This document shows positions 6,897-14,888 of a stretch of DNA of 64,000 nt, piece by piece. Numbering within the stretch: the first letter of the stretch is position 1; every line of letters starts with the position of its first letter. Source of the stretch: Phenylobacterium sp. (lineage in GTDB: Bacteria; Pseudomonadota; Alphaproteobacteria; Caulobacterales; Caulobacteraceae). The position numbers were made by a program, and so were the translations under genes. Location of the stretch: positions 61,252 through 125,251 of the forward strand of contig NZ_JAKRSA010000031.1 in assembly GCF_022402485.1 (NCBI RefSeq). The letters are read 5' to 3'. The notes beneath the pieces are model-generated. The model made no database searches. It saw nothing but the letters and a program-made list of their open reading frames with translations, and was not told where the DNA came from.

Positions 6897-7847
6897 TCAG
6901 AACCAGGCCCGCAGGCCAATGACAAACACGGTATGGGTCAGATCGCCCCCGCGGGCGCGGGTCAGGTCGGCGGTCGCGCCCAGATCGCGGCTCCAATCGA
7001 CCCCCACATAGGGTGCAAATTCCTTGGCCAGTTCATAGCGCAGGCGAAGGCCTGCCTCGAGGTGGGTCAGGCCAGCCCCCAGGCCCCGCTCAGGGATGTT
7101 GGACGCCGAGGCCTCGACCTCGATCCGCGGCTGCAGGATCAGTCGCTGGGTGAGACGCTGATCGTATTCGGCCTCAACCCGTGCGGTCAGATCGCCCTTG
7201 CTCGACAAAAAGACGGCGGCATCCACCTCCCACCAGTAGGGTGCCAGCCCCTGTGCCCCCAGTACCAGATGGGTCAGGTCGTCTCCGTCCTCAATGAGGT
7301 CCTGCCGTAGGCCTCCCTGCAGGTCCCAGAACGGCGAGACCGCACGGCTGAACAGCGCCTGGACTTCGCCCTCGAGCGCGCCGCTGTCGAAATCGCCCTC
7401 GCCTTCGGCCTTCCACCAGAACCGGTTGATGTCACCGCCCGACCAGCCGCCCACATCCCACAGCAAATGGGTCTCGCTGTCGGCAGACCGCAGTTCCAGT
7501 CGGTCGATGATCACTGCAGTGGTGCGCATGTCGCCGTTTTCGCGCAGCAGACCTTCCCGGGCCCGCGCCATCTGGTCCTGGCCCCACAGGGCGTCGGCGG
7601 CGTGGGCCGGTCCAGCCAGGGCTGCGCGCGGCGGCGGCGGTCTGCGGGGGCGGCCAGGATCATCGACGCTGGTCGGGACGTCCGGCGGGCCGCTGGCCCC
7701 AGGGCCCATACCGTGACCGCCCATATCGTGACCGGCATGCGCATCGACCGTTGGCGCGCCCTGGCCGTGACCAGCGGCGTGGTCCTGAGCCTGCGCCTGA
7801 CCCGCAACCAGAAGCAGCAGAACCAGACCGGGGAGCCAGCAGGTCAT
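6897..7847 (-). CDS. copB: Outer-membrane copper resistance protein CopB
   Basis: A 316-residue protein with a signal peptide (residues 1-20, ending AQAQ), a His/Met/Gly-rich segment (about 22-50, HAGHDMGGHGMG) likely to bind copper, a proline-rich linker, and a CopB domain from about 85 to the end. The C-terminal domain is rich in alternating beta strands and ends in Phe (GLRAWF), as expected of an outer-membrane beta-barrel. Its ATG overlaps the copA stop by 4 bases. CopB acts with the multicopper oxidase CopA in the Pseudomonas-type copper resistance system. Confidence 0.93.
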   Translation of the reverse strand: MTCWLPGLVLLLLVAGQAQAQDHAAGHGQGAPTVDAHAGHDMGGHGMGPGASGPPDVPTSVDDPGRPRRPPPPRAALAGPAHAADALWGQDQMARAREGLLRENGDMRTTAVIIDRLELRSADSETHLLWDVGGWSGGDINRFWWKAEGEGDFDSGALEGEVQALFSRAVSPFWDLQGGLRQDLIEDGDDLTHLVLGAQGLAPYWWEVDAAVFLSSKGDLTARVEAEYDQRLTQRLILQPRIEVEASASNIPERGLGAGLTHLEAGLRLRYELAKEFAPYVGVDWSRDLGATADLTRARGGDLTHTVFVIGLRAWF

Positions 7848-9610
7848 GCCGGCGCCTCGTCCAGGGGCCGCACCGTCACCACGTTGAACATGCCCGCATG
7901 CATGTGCATCAGCATATGGCAGTGGAAGGCCCAGTCGCCCGGCGCATCGGCCGTCAGGTCAAACGTCACCTTGGACCCTGGCGCCACATTGACCGTGTGC
8001 TTCAGGGGCTGATGTCCCGCTGGCCCGCCGGTGACCAGTTCAAAGAAATGGCCGTGCAGGTGGATCGGGTGGGCCATCATGGTGTCGTTGACCAGCGTCA
8101 CCCGCACCCGTTCGTTGCGGGCAAATGCGATCGGCTCGACAATCTCGGAGAACTTGCGGCCATCGAAGCCCCACATGAACCGTTCCATATTGCCGGTCAG
8201 GTGAATCTCCAGCGCCCGCGACGGGGGCCGCGGGTCCTTGTTGGGCGCCAGGGACACCAGGTCGGTATAGACCAGCACCCTGTGCTCTACGTCCTCCAGC
8301 CCCATGGGCCGCTCACCCAGCCGGTTGGCCGGATCTGGCGAGATCATGTCGACGCCCACGCCCACCGCCATCGCGGCGGGCGCATTGTCAGGGTTGCGCA
8401 TGTCGTGACCGCCGGCCCCATGACCCATGGTGGCATGATCCATCGCCGAACCATGCCCCATGGCCGAATGGTCCATGGCTCCCATACCGCTCATGCCCCC
8501 CATCCCCATGTCGCGCATGGTCAAGGTCGGGACCTTGCGCAGGGGCGGAACCTCCGCCGTCATGCCCAGGCGCGGTGCCAGGGTCGCCCTGGCCAGACCT
8601 GAGCGGTCTACCGCTTCGGCCACCAGGGTATAGGCGCGGTCTTCGGTCGGCTGGACGATGACGTCATAGGTCTCGGCCACGGCAATCTGAAACTCGTCAA
8701 TCTCCACCGGGCGGACATTCTCGCCATCGGCATTGACCACGCTCATAGGCAGGCCGGGAATACGGACATTGAAGATCGACATGGCCGAGGCATTGATGAT
8801 CCTCAGCCGCACCCGCTCGCCGGGGCTGAACAGGCCCGTCCAATTCTCAGCGGGCCCATGGCCGTTGACCAGATAGGTGTAGGTCGTCCCGTTGACGTCG
8901 GCGATGTCGCGCGGGTCCATGCGCATGGCCCCCCACATGCGCCGTTCCTCCAGGCTCATCCCATCCTCGCCGGAGATCAGGCCCCCAAGGGTGGTCCGGG
9001 CGCGGTTGAAGTAGCCGGGGCTCTTCTTCAGCCGGTCGAGAATTTCATGGGGATGGAGGAAGCTCCAGTCGGCGAGGACCAGCACATGCTCGCGGTCATA
9101 GGCTACCGGGTCAGCGCCGGCTGGGTCGATGATCAGCGGCCCATAGTGGCCCATCGCCTCCTGCAGATTGGAGTGGGAGTGGTACCAGAACGTGCCCGAC
9201 TGAATGACCGGGAATTCGTATTGAAACGTCTCACCCGGCCCGATGCCGGGGAAACTGACGCCCGGCACCCCATCCATCTGGAAGGGCAGCAGCACCCCGT
9301 GCCAGTGGATCGAAGTGTCCTCGTCCAGGGTGTTGGTCACCGACAGCCGGGCTGCCTGCCCCTCGCGCAGACGGATAAGCGGCGCGGGCACAGTTCCATT
9401 GACGGTGATGGCGTGGCCGGTGCGCCCGCCCACAGTGAAGGGCGAATGCCCGACGCGCAGTTGGATGTCGGCACCGCTCAGAACGCCGGGATCAGTGCGC
9501 AGACGCCCATGCCCTGATTGCGCCCAGGCCGGCATGAGCCCTAGCGCGGTCGCCAGGCCGGCCCCCCCAGCCAGGCCCCGCAAAACCGTGCGTCTGCCGC
9601 GGTCGATCAT
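7844..9610 (-). CDS. copA: Multicopper oxidase CopA
   Basis: A 588-residue periplasmic multicopper oxidase. It has a Tat signal (RGRRTVLRGLAGGAG, residues 3-17, ending AWAQS). Copper ligands are visible in order: HWHG and WYHSHSN in domain 1, then HPIHLHGHF and HCHMLMHMHAGM at the C-terminus (T1, T2 and T3 sites). A Met/His-rich insert before the last domain (MGMGGMSGMGAM, then repeated DH(S/A)(A/T)MGHG units) is typical of CopA/PcoA and is a Cu(I) binding region. The frame continues to a GTG at 9664, but the ATG at 9610 begins the Tat signal and has AGGGAG upstream. First gene of the copABC operon. Confidence 0.95.
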   Translation of the reverse strand: MIDRGRRTVLRGLAGGAGLATALGLMPAWAQSGHGRLRTDPGVLSGADIQLRVGHSPFTVGGRTGHAITVNGTVPAPLIRLREGQAARLSVTNTLDEDTSIHWHGVLLPFQMDGVPGVSFPGIGPGETFQYEFPVIQSGTFWYHSHSNLQEAMGHYGPLIIDPAGADPVAYDREHVLVLADWSFLHPHEILDRLKKSPGYFNRARTTLGGLISGEDGMSLEERRMWGAMRMDPRDIADVNGTTYTYLVNGHGPAENWTGLFSPGERVRLRIINASAMSIFNVRIPGLPMSVVNADGENVRPVEIDEFQIAVAETYDVIVQPTEDRAYTLVAEAVDRSGLARATLAPRLGMTAEVPPLRKVPTLTMRDMGMGGMSGMGAMDHSAMGHGSAMDHATMGHGAGGHDMRNPDNAPAAMAVGVGVDMISPDPANRLGERPMGLEDVEHRVLVYTDLVSLAPNKDPRPPSRALEIHLTGNMERFMWGFDGRKFSEIVEPIAFARNERVRVTLVNDTMMAHPIHLHGHFFELVTGGPAGHQPLKHTVNVAPGSKVTFDLTADAPGDWAFHCHMLMHMHAGMFNVVTVRPLDEAPA

Positions 9611-9665
9611 CCGGATGGACTCCCTCTGCGCCGTCACTGGAGTCCGTGATGCCCTAAGGACCACG

Positions 9666-9677
9666 GTACGGAGTCAA
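9666..9677 (-). promoter_or_regulatory. Candidate copA promoter element shared with the MerR-controlled promoter
   Basis: The 12-mer TTGACTCCGTAC (minus strand) is identical to the -35 plus left operator half at 6064-6075 and has the same orientation relative to its gene. The right half is degenerate (GTCCTT for GTACGG), and the CTTAGGG -10-like element is closer here, so control by the same regulator is possible but not certain. Confidence 0.5.
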
Positions 9678-9735
9678 GCGCGGTGGGGCTTTTTCACCAA
9701 CGTCTGGGCACAGGGGCCTCAAGCGAAGCAGAGAG

Positions 9736-9777
9736 TTGACTTTCTTTCATGCGTCAGAAATAACTGACACATGAAAG
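9736..9777 (+). promoter_or_regulatory. Promoter with large palindromic operator of the ArsR gene
   Basis: A near-perfect inverted repeat occupies 9744-9777: ctttcatgcgtcag, 6-base spacer aaataa, ctgacacatgaaag (13 of 14 bases pair). It lies over and downstream of a TTGACT -35 (9736-9741) and 13 bases before the ArsR start codon. Symmetry and position fit autorepression by the ArsR-family protein. Confidence 0.75.
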
Positions 9778-9790
9778 GCGGGCATTCATT

Positions 9791-10105
9791 TTGACCTCTG
9801 GAGACGAGCTAGCACTCACCCTCGCCGCGCTCAGCAATCCCCACAGGCTGCGCATCCTGGCGGCCCTGAGCCTGGGGGGGCGGAACTATGTGAGCCAGTT
9901 GGCCCGGGAGATCGGAATCAGCCGGCCTCTGCTCCACCTGCATCTGAGCAAGCTGGAGGACGCCAATTTGGTTTCGAGCCAGCTGGAGCTCTCGGCCGAC
10001 GGCAAGGCTCTGAAGTACTTCGAAATTCAGCCGTTCCGTCTGGAGCTGACACCGGAGTTGATCGCCGCCTTGGCACCATCCCTATCCGAAAAACCTGAGC
10101 AATAA
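9791..10105 (+). CDS. ArsR-family winged-helix repressor
   Basis: A 104-residue winged-helix regulator. Residues 8-30 (LAALSNPHRLRILAALS) and 40-65 (QLAREIGISRPLLHLHLSKL) form the recognition helices; the wing follows (LELSADGKALKYFEI). No Cys is present, so classic ArsR thiolate metal sensing is excluded. The start is TTG, preceded by AAAGGCGGG within the operator region. It precedes by 8 bases a gene for a small membrane/coiled-coil protein, and the two probably form an operon. Such pairs often sense membrane or envelope state; the signal is unknown. Confidence 0.88.
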   Translation: MTSGDELALTLAALSNPHRLRILAALSLGGRNYVSQLAREIGISRPLLHLHLSKLEDANLVSSQLELSADGKALKYFEIQPFRLELTPELIAALAPSLSEKPEQ

Positions 10106-10113
10106 GGACCGAC

Positions 10114-10317
10114 ATGGAACAACAGACCTTCCTCCTCGCCCTCAGCATGCCGCTGGCCACGATCCTGCTGGTCTTCGGGATGCGCTACGGCGCCCTCGTG
10201 ATGCAGGCCAGGGCCAGTCAGAAGAGCAACGCCTCCCACCAGGACCTTCTGGATGGCTTGGCAGAAATCAAGGCCCGGCTCACCGCCATCGAGACGGTGC
10301 TGAAGGACGTAGCCTGA
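10114..10317 (+). CDS. Small membrane protein with coiled-coil tail
   Basis: A 67-residue protein with one hydrophobic helix (about residues 6-30, LLALSMPLATILLVFGMRYG) and a hydrophilic C-terminal heptad-like segment (LLDGLAEIKARLTAIETVLK, 46-65). The layout resembles PspB-type or small single-pass regulators. It starts 8 bases after the ArsR gene. No named family was recognised. Confidence 0.75.
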   Translation: MEQQTFLLALSMPLATILLVFGMRYGALVMQARASQKSNASHQDLLDGLAEIKARLTAIETVLKDVA

Positions 10318-10368
10318 GGCTTCAACTTCCAGCCCGACAACGCCCATCGCCGGGCCAATGACGTGGAC

Positions 10369-10728
10369 TCAGTCAAAGATGTCGAAGATCGAGGGCCGCT
10401 TCCTGTAGCCCGGGCCATAGCCATATTCGCCGCGCTCCCCACGCTCGCCGCGCTCGCCATATTCCCCCCGTTCGCCGCGCTCACCATAGCCACCGCCCCA
10501 CTGCGGCGGCGGGGCGCGATAGGGGGGGGCACCCATCGGAGCCTGGGGAGGCGGGGGCGCCTGGGGCTGGAGCGGGACGGCATCCCGGGCGGCGGACTCC
10601 ATGAGTTTTTCCAGCTCCCCCCGGTCAAGCCATACCCCCCGGCAGGTCGGGCACATGTCGAACTGGACGCCAGAGCGCTCTACGGTCTGCATGGGGCTGT
10701 TGTCATTGGGGCACATGAGCAGGGGCAT
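10369..10728 (-). CDS. Zinc-ribbon (TFIIB-type) protein with Gly-Glu-Arg repeat tail
   Basis: A 119-residue protein. The N-terminal 45 residues are a zf-TFIIB-type module, MCPNDNSPM ... MCPTCRGVWLDRGELEKL. The first knuckle is CPND rather than CPxC, so one metal ligand is replaced by Asp. The C-terminal half is proline-rich, then a repeat of GER/GEY units (residues 82-105), ending in a basic RKRPSIFDIFD tail. The ATG at 10728 is chosen for its AAGGAAG ribosome site; the frame extends further upstream without family features. Proteins of this type are widespread and of unknown role. Confidence 0.85.
   Translation of the reverse strand: MPLLMCPNDNSPMQTVERSGVQFDMCPTCRGVWLDRGELEKLMESAARDAVPLQPQAPPPPQAPMGAPPYRAPPPQWGGGYGERGERGEYGERGERGERGEYGYGPGYRKRPSIFDIFD
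10414..10485 (-). repeat. In-frame tandem repeat coding Gly-Glu-Arg/Tyr units
   Basis: Nine- to fifteen-base units rich in cgctcgccg, in frame in the zinc-ribbon gene, encode GERGERGEYGERGERGERGE and flanking YG. This looks like slippage-prone coding repeat. Confidence 0.8.
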
Positions 10729-10952
10729 CGGGACTTCCTTCTGAATCGAGGAGGTGCAACGGCGCGCGGCGCTATCGAACCTCGCGGGACGAGGTGATGC
10801 GTCCGACATCGCAACCACCAACAGTTTGGCGGTGCCAGAGGGGCCCGGTTCGCAGACCAAAGATGGGCGAGGGCAACAGGCCTGACAAGGGCGCCGCCCC
10901 GACCCATCCTCAGCTATGGAGGGGAACAGCCTGAGCCGGTGAGGAGGTCCCG

Positions 10953-11615
10953 TTGATCATACTGAGCGATGTCCTGAGCCCCGATCAGTTGCAGGCGCTC
11001 CAGGCGGGGCTGGCCCGCGCGCCCTTCCAGGATGGACGGGCGACCGCCGGACCCGCAGCCCAAAAGGTCAAAGACAATCAGCAGGCCCGGGGCGATGATC
11101 CCGAAGTGATCGCCATGGCCCGGCCCGTGCGGCTGGCCCTGGAGCGCCACCCGGTGATGCGCAGCCTGGTGCGGCCAGCCCGCTGGTCGAACCTGATCTT
11201 CTCCCGCTATGGGCCGGGGCAACAATACGGTCAGCACGTGGACAATGCCGCCATGGTCGACGAGCACGGCTGGCCCTTGAGGACTGACTTCAGCTTCACC
11301 CTCTTTCTATCCGACCCGGACGCCTATGGGGGCGGCGACCTTCTGGTGGAGGACCTCTCGGGCGAACATGGGTTCCGACCCCCGGCGGGCAGCGCCGTGC
11401 TTTACCCCACAGGTGCCCTGCACAGGGTGGCTCCAGTGACCTCTGGCCACCGGCTGGCCTGCGTCGGCTGGATCCAGAGCCGGATCCGCCGCCCCGACCA
11501 GCGCGAGGTCCTGCATGACCTCGAACAGGTCCGCGATGAGCTTGGCCCTGAGGCGGTGCCCCTGCGTCTGGACAAAACCATCGCCGCCCTGCTGCGCATG
11601 TGGAGCGAGGACTAG
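10953..11615 (+). CDS. PKHD-type Fe(II)/2-oxoglutarate dioxygenase (PiuC/YbiX-like)
   Basis: A 220-residue prolyl-4-hydroxylase-fold enzyme. The iron triad is visible as H-x-D in QYGQHVDNA (about 95-97) and the distal His in GALHRVAPV (about 156), with the 2-oxoglutarate Arg in SGHRLACVGWIQS. The strand motif GGGDLLVED is also typical. This family is often linked to siderophore-receptor genes under iron control; no receptor gene is adjacent here. The start is TTG with GAGGAGG at good distance. Confidence 0.93.
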   Translation: MIILSDVLSPDQLQALQAGLARAPFQDGRATAGPAAQKVKDNQQARGDDPEVIAMARPVRLALERHPVMRSLVRPARWSNLIFSRYGPGQQYGQHVDNAAMVDEHGWPLRTDFSFTLFLSDPDAYGGGDLLVEDLSGEHGFRPPAGSAVLYPTGALHRVAPVTSGHRLACVGWIQSRIRRPDQREVLHDLEQVRDELGPEAVPLRLDKTIAALLRMWSED

Positions 11616-11651
11616 GGGCCGACGGGGACCAGACGAAATCCTCTGAACGCT

Positions 11652-11706
11652 GAATCAGAATTTTGAGTCTAGGGTCGGCGGGCCTTTCGACCGTAGAACC
11701 AGATTC
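11652..11706. promoter_or_regulatory. Cluster of three GANTC (CcrM) sites upstream of the nitroreductase
   Basis: GAATC at 11652, GAGTC at 11665 and GATTC at 11702 lie within 55 bases of the 144-base gap in front of the nitroreductase gene. In Caulobacterales, GANTC is methylated by CcrM and read by GcrA. Functional meaning here is only inferred. Confidence 0.4.
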
Positions 11707-11759
11707 AATTCCGACAGAACGCGCTCTAGAAGCCGCGCCAATTATCCCAGGGGCCCCTC

Positions 11760-12437
11760 GTGCAGTTTGATGACGTCATCCTCGGTCGCCGCAGCATCCG
11801 CGGCTACAAGCCAGACCCGGTTCCCAAGGAACTGATCGAGGAGATCCTGACCCTGGCCATGCGGGCCCCGTCGTCCATGAACACTCAGCCCTGGAATTTC
11901 TACGTCATCACCGGCGAGCCCCTTGACCGGATCCGGGCCGGCAACACCGAGCGGACGGTGGCCGGGGTGCCGCAGTCCCGGGAGTTCCGCACCGGCCAGG
12001 CCTTTGAGGGCCAGCACCGGGACCGCCAGGTGGGGGTGGCCAAGCAGCTGTTCGCCGCCATGGGCATCGCTCGGGATGACAAGGAGATGCGTCAGGACTG
12101 GGTGTTGCGCGGCTTTCGCCAGTTCGACGCGCCGGTCTGCATCATCGTCACCTATGACCGTGTCCTGGACGGCAGCGACGACACCCCCTTCGATTGCGGC
12201 GCGGTCACCACCGCCCTGGTCAACGCCGCCTGGTCCAGGGGCCTTGGCGCGGTGATCAACAGCCAGGGCATCATGCAGTCACCGGTGGTTCGCGAGCATG
12301 CGGGCATCGCCGAGGATCAGGTCATCATGAAGAGCATCGCGCTCGGCTGGCCAGATGACACCTTCCCGGCCAATGCGGTGGTCTCCGAACGCAAGTCCGT
12401 GGCCGAGGCCGCGACCTTCGTCGGCTTCAAAGGCTGA
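11760..12437 (+). CDS. Nitroreductase-family FMN oxidoreductase
   Basis: A 225-residue nitroreductase. FMN contacts are recognisable in RRSIRGYKPDPV (residues 10-21) and APSSMNTQPWNF (about 36-47), and near the C-terminus in GWPDDTFPANAV. The family reduces nitro groups, quinones or enones with NAD(P)H as homodimers in the cytoplasm. The start is GTG; no strong ribosome site is seen. The gene stands alone with a 144-base upstream gap containing three GANTC sites. The physiological substrate cannot be told. Confidence 0.93.
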   Translation: MQFDDVILGRRSIRGYKPDPVPKELIEEILTLAMRAPSSMNTQPWNFYVITGEPLDRIRAGNTERTVAGVPQSREFRTGQAFEGQHRDRQVGVAKQLFAAMGIARDDKEMRQDWVLRGFRQFDAPVCIIVTYDRVLDGSDDTPFDCGAVTTALVNAAWSRGLGAVINSQGIMQSPVVREHAGIAEDQVIMKSIALGWPDDTFPANAVVSERKSVAEAATFVGFKG

Positions 12438-12482
12438 TCTCGCCGGGATCGCGCCGCTGCCACAGCCGTTAAGGGGGAACAC

Positions 12483-13109
12483 ATGCTCGACGCTCTTCCC
12501 CACTGGCAGCAGCTGGCCCTCTATGCCTTGGCCGCAGCCCTGCTGCTGACCCTGCTGCCGAAGCTGCCCCATGTGGGCCAGGCCTTGCACACCGTGTTCT
12601 CCTTTGGCGTGCTGGCGCTCTGCATCTTCTTTCTGCTGCAGCAGGCACCCTATCAGCCCTGGCTGGCACCCCTGCTCGACCGTGTGGGTGCTGACCGCCA
12701 GGTGGTCAGCGGCCAGGAGGTGCGTCTGCGCATGTCCCCCGACGGCCACTTCTGGGCGCAGGTGACCCTCAATGGCATCGAAACCCGGATGCTGGTGGAC
12801 AGCGGGGCGACCTTGACCACCCTGTCGGTGGACACCGCCCAGCGCGCGGGCCTCAGTCCCACGCCGGGCCTCAACCCCATTTACGCGCGCACCGGCAATG
12901 GCATTGTTCAGGCGCGGCCGTCCTCGGTGGACGAATTGCGGCTGGGGGGCCTGACCGCCACAGACCTGGCGGTGGCCATTTCTCCGAGCCTGGGACCCGT
13001 CGACATCCTGGGCATGAATGTCCTGGTCCGGCTGGCCAGCTGGCGGGTGGAGGGGCAGACCATGATCCTGACACCGCATCCACCGTCAGAGACCCCAGAC
13101 GCGTCCTGA
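12483..13109 (+). CDS. Membrane-anchored retropepsin-like aspartic protease (TIGR02281 type)
   Basis: A 208-residue protein with two N-terminal hydrophobic segments (about 10-26 and 35-55) and a clan AA retropepsin fold from about 75. The active site is MLVDSGATLTTLS (about 102-114), and the second half holds VDILGMNVLVRL, the usual LGM(N/S)FL turn. The usual family name is TIGR02281 clan AA aspartic protease; members act as dimers, with the catalytic domain probably periplasmic. It follows the nitroreductase gene by 45 bases. Confidence 0.9.
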   Translation: MLDALPHWQQLALYALAAALLLTLLPKLPHVGQALHTVFSFGVLALCIFFLLQQAPYQPWLAPLLDRVGADRQVVSGQEVRLRMSPDGHFWAQVTLNGIETRMLVDSGATLTTLSVDTAQRAGLSPTPGLNPIYARTGNGIVQARPSSVDELRLGGLTATDLAVAISPSLGPVDILGMNVLVRLASWRVEGQTMILTPHPPSETPDAS

Positions 13110-13195
13110 CGTCATAACAACCCGCCAGGTCATTGCGGCGGGCAGAGCCACTGGCGCAGCTTGCAGGCCATCCTTGCAGGCCTCAGGAGAGCCCC

Positions 13196-13579
13196 ATGCC
13201 CGCCCCTTCGCCCCTCGACGTCACTCTGCAGTTCCTGAAAGACATGGAGCAGATGGACTACGATGCGGCCATGCGCTGGGTGGCCGACCAGTGCGAGTAT
13301 GTGAACCCGCCGCCCCTGCCCGTGGTCTATGGCCCCGCCGGAGTCCGTGGTCTGCTGGAACCCTTCTTCGCCCCGACCCTGCGCAACGATTTCCAGCTGT
13401 TACGTCAAGCGGTCCAGGGCTCGACCGTTTTCATGGAGCGCCTTGACCGGCACCAGCTGGCCGACAAGTGGGTGGAGCTCCCCGTCACCGGGGTCTTTGA
13501 AGTCCAGGACGGCAAGATCACCTACTGGCGGGACTATTTCGACGCCCCCACGATCCTGTCCCAGTGGCCTGCTGGCTAA
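13196..13579 (+). CDS. Limonene-1,2-epoxide hydrolase-like / SnoaL-fold protein
   Basis: A 127-residue cystatin-like alpha+beta protein. The layout (VTLQFLKDMEQMDYDAAMRW, CEYVNPP, VYGPAGVRGLLEPFF, DRHQLADKWVELPVTGVFEV, ITYWRDYFD) follows the limonene-epoxide hydrolase family, including a candidate Asp-Arg-Asp set (DRHQL ... WRDYFD). The ATG at 13196 has AGGAGA before it; the frame runs slightly further upstream. The substrate is unknown, and a non-catalytic SnoaL-like role is possible. Confidence 0.85.
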   Translation: MPAPSPLDVTLQFLKDMEQMDYDAAMRWVADQCEYVNPPPLPVVYGPAGVRGLLEPFFAPTLRNDFQLLRQAVQGSTVFMERLDRHQLADKWVELPVTGVFEVQDGKITYWRDYFDAPTILSQWPAG

Positions 13580-13609
13580 GGGCCATCAGTCCGAGCCTGA
13601 CAGGCGACT

Positions 13610-13975
13610 CTAGCGGCCTACGCTCTGGCTCTGACGCTGATGGACCCGGCGGAGCAGTTTGCTGCCGGCCTCGGTCAAGGACCACCGGTAGCTGCCCGGG
13701 CCAAAGGGCAGATGCAGCAGGGGGGGCTGCTTGCGGGTGGCGGCAAAGGCGATATAGCGGTCGAAGGCCGCGAGAACATCGATCTCAAGCTGCTGACGCG
13801 CCGGCCCTGGCCGCACCCCCCGACGCTCGGCAATCCGCTTGATCACGTCGGAGCGATGCAGGGCACCACCGGATTTCGAGAGCACCTCGACAATGTCAGC
13901 GATCGCTGGCGCCACATCCCCAAGGCTGCGCGCGCGCGCCGTCTGGCGATAGGATGCAAGTTCGATCACAGTCAT
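13610..13975 (-). CDS. Hypothetical protein, winged-helix-like
   Basis: A 121-residue basic protein. Residues 25-65 (IADIVEVLSKSGGALHRSDVIKRIAERRGV) read like a helix-turn-helix of the kind found in Mrr-N or HARE-HTH domains, followed by a helix (ARQQLEIDVLAAFDRYIAF), and a strand-rich end (GPGSYRWSLTEAGSKLLRR) that looks like a wing plus final helix. DNA binding is plausible. No family name could be assigned. It is monocistronic, with a 271-base gap upstream. Confidence 0.75.
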   Translation of the reverse strand: MTVIELASYRQTARARSLGDVAPAIADIVEVLSKSGGALHRSDVIKRIAERRGVRPGPARQQLEIDVLAAFDRYIAFAATRKQPPLLHLPFGPGSYRWSLTEAGSKLLRRVHQRQSQSVGR

Positions 13976-14246
13976 CTGACTACCCCTGTCACAAGTGCGA
14001 GGCGCGACCGTCTTTCGCGTCCTGACCTCACATTTATGAATCAGGCTTTAACGGTGATGCTGACAGCGTCAACACGCCCCCAGCCCCCCGGGCGCCCACA
14101 TTGGGTCTTCAGTCACCGATCCGGGTAACCGACCACCTCTAGGCCTGGGTCCGGTTGAGATCTTTCCGGTGAGGCAAAATTATCTCAGAAAAGCAATGGT
14201 CAAGGGACGCGCCCCGGATCAAGGTCGGGTCTTGGCCTTTGATCTT
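13976..14246. other. Intergenic region between the winged-helix gene and the TetR gene
   Basis: These 271 bases hold the promoter of the leftward winged-helix gene and the 3' flank of the leftward TetR gene. No ORF, RNA or clear hairpin terminator was seen. The middle is somewhat AT-richer than the surroundings. Confidence 0.4.
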
Positions 14247-14888
14247 CTAGAGGGTGGAATCGTCACAGCCACCAGGGATCATGGCCGCAGCAATGCTCAT
14301 GAAGGCGTGCAGGGGCGCGGCCTGCAACAGCGCCTGATCAAGACCCAGCACCTTGATGGAGTCATGCTGCAGCAAGGTGGCCAGGCCGTGCATGGTGGCC
14401 CAGAGATGCAGGGCGTCCTGGTCGGCGCGCCGCTCCGGTTCTGGTTGACCGTGATGCAGATGCAGCGCCAGCACTGCCCGGCGCAGGACGTGAAACGCCC
14501 GGCTGGCCTTCTCCGCCATGTCCAGATGTACCGACTTGTCCGGCAGGGGCGAGGTGAACATCAGGCCGTAATGCGAGGGATGCGCCGCCGCATAATTCAG
14601 ATAGCTGGCCCCCATCGCCATCAGCGCCAGATCGAGGTCGGGCTCGTTGGCGATGGCAGCCTCCAGCGCGTCGCCAAACTCGTCGAAGCAGCGCCCGACG
14701 ATCTCGGCCAGGAGGTGATCTCGGGTGGGAAAGTACTTGTAGGGCGCTTGATGCGACACCCCCAGCCGTCGGGCAACATCCCGCAGCGACAGACTCGCTA
14801 GCCCTTCGCGTTCGATGATCGCCATGGCCTCGCGGACACTGGCCTCGCGGATGCCCTCAGGCGGGAGCGGTATCGCACGTTGAACCAT
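14247..14888 (-). CDS. TetR-family transcriptional repressor (WHG-type C-terminus)
   Basis: A 213-residue TetR regulator. The HTH is at about residues 15-60: AMAIIEREGLASLSLRDVAR, then RLGVSHQAPYKYFPTRDHLL. The C-terminal ligand/dimer domain contains ALHLWATMHGLATLL, a W-x-x-x-H-G segment (the WHG or TetR_C_33 type). No obvious target gene diverges from it; the upstream neighbour is tRNA-Gly. The start at 14888 fits the usual short N-terminal arm. The ligand is unknown. Confidence 0.92.
   Translation of the reverse strand: MVQRAIPLPPEGIREASVREAMAIIEREGLASLSLRDVARRLGVSHQAPYKYFPTRDHLLAEIVGRCFDEFGDALEAAIANEPDLDLALMAMGASYLNYAAAHPSHYGLMFTSPLPDKSVHLDMAEKASRAFHVLRRAVLALHLHHGQPEPERRADQDALHLWATMHGLATLLQHDSIKVLGLDQALLQAAPLHAFMSIAAAMIPGGCDDSTL

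Noticed and set aside
7751..9517. Plus-strand frames across copA with His-rich stretches
   Set aside because: The His-richness mirrors the Met/His codons of copA on the minus strand.
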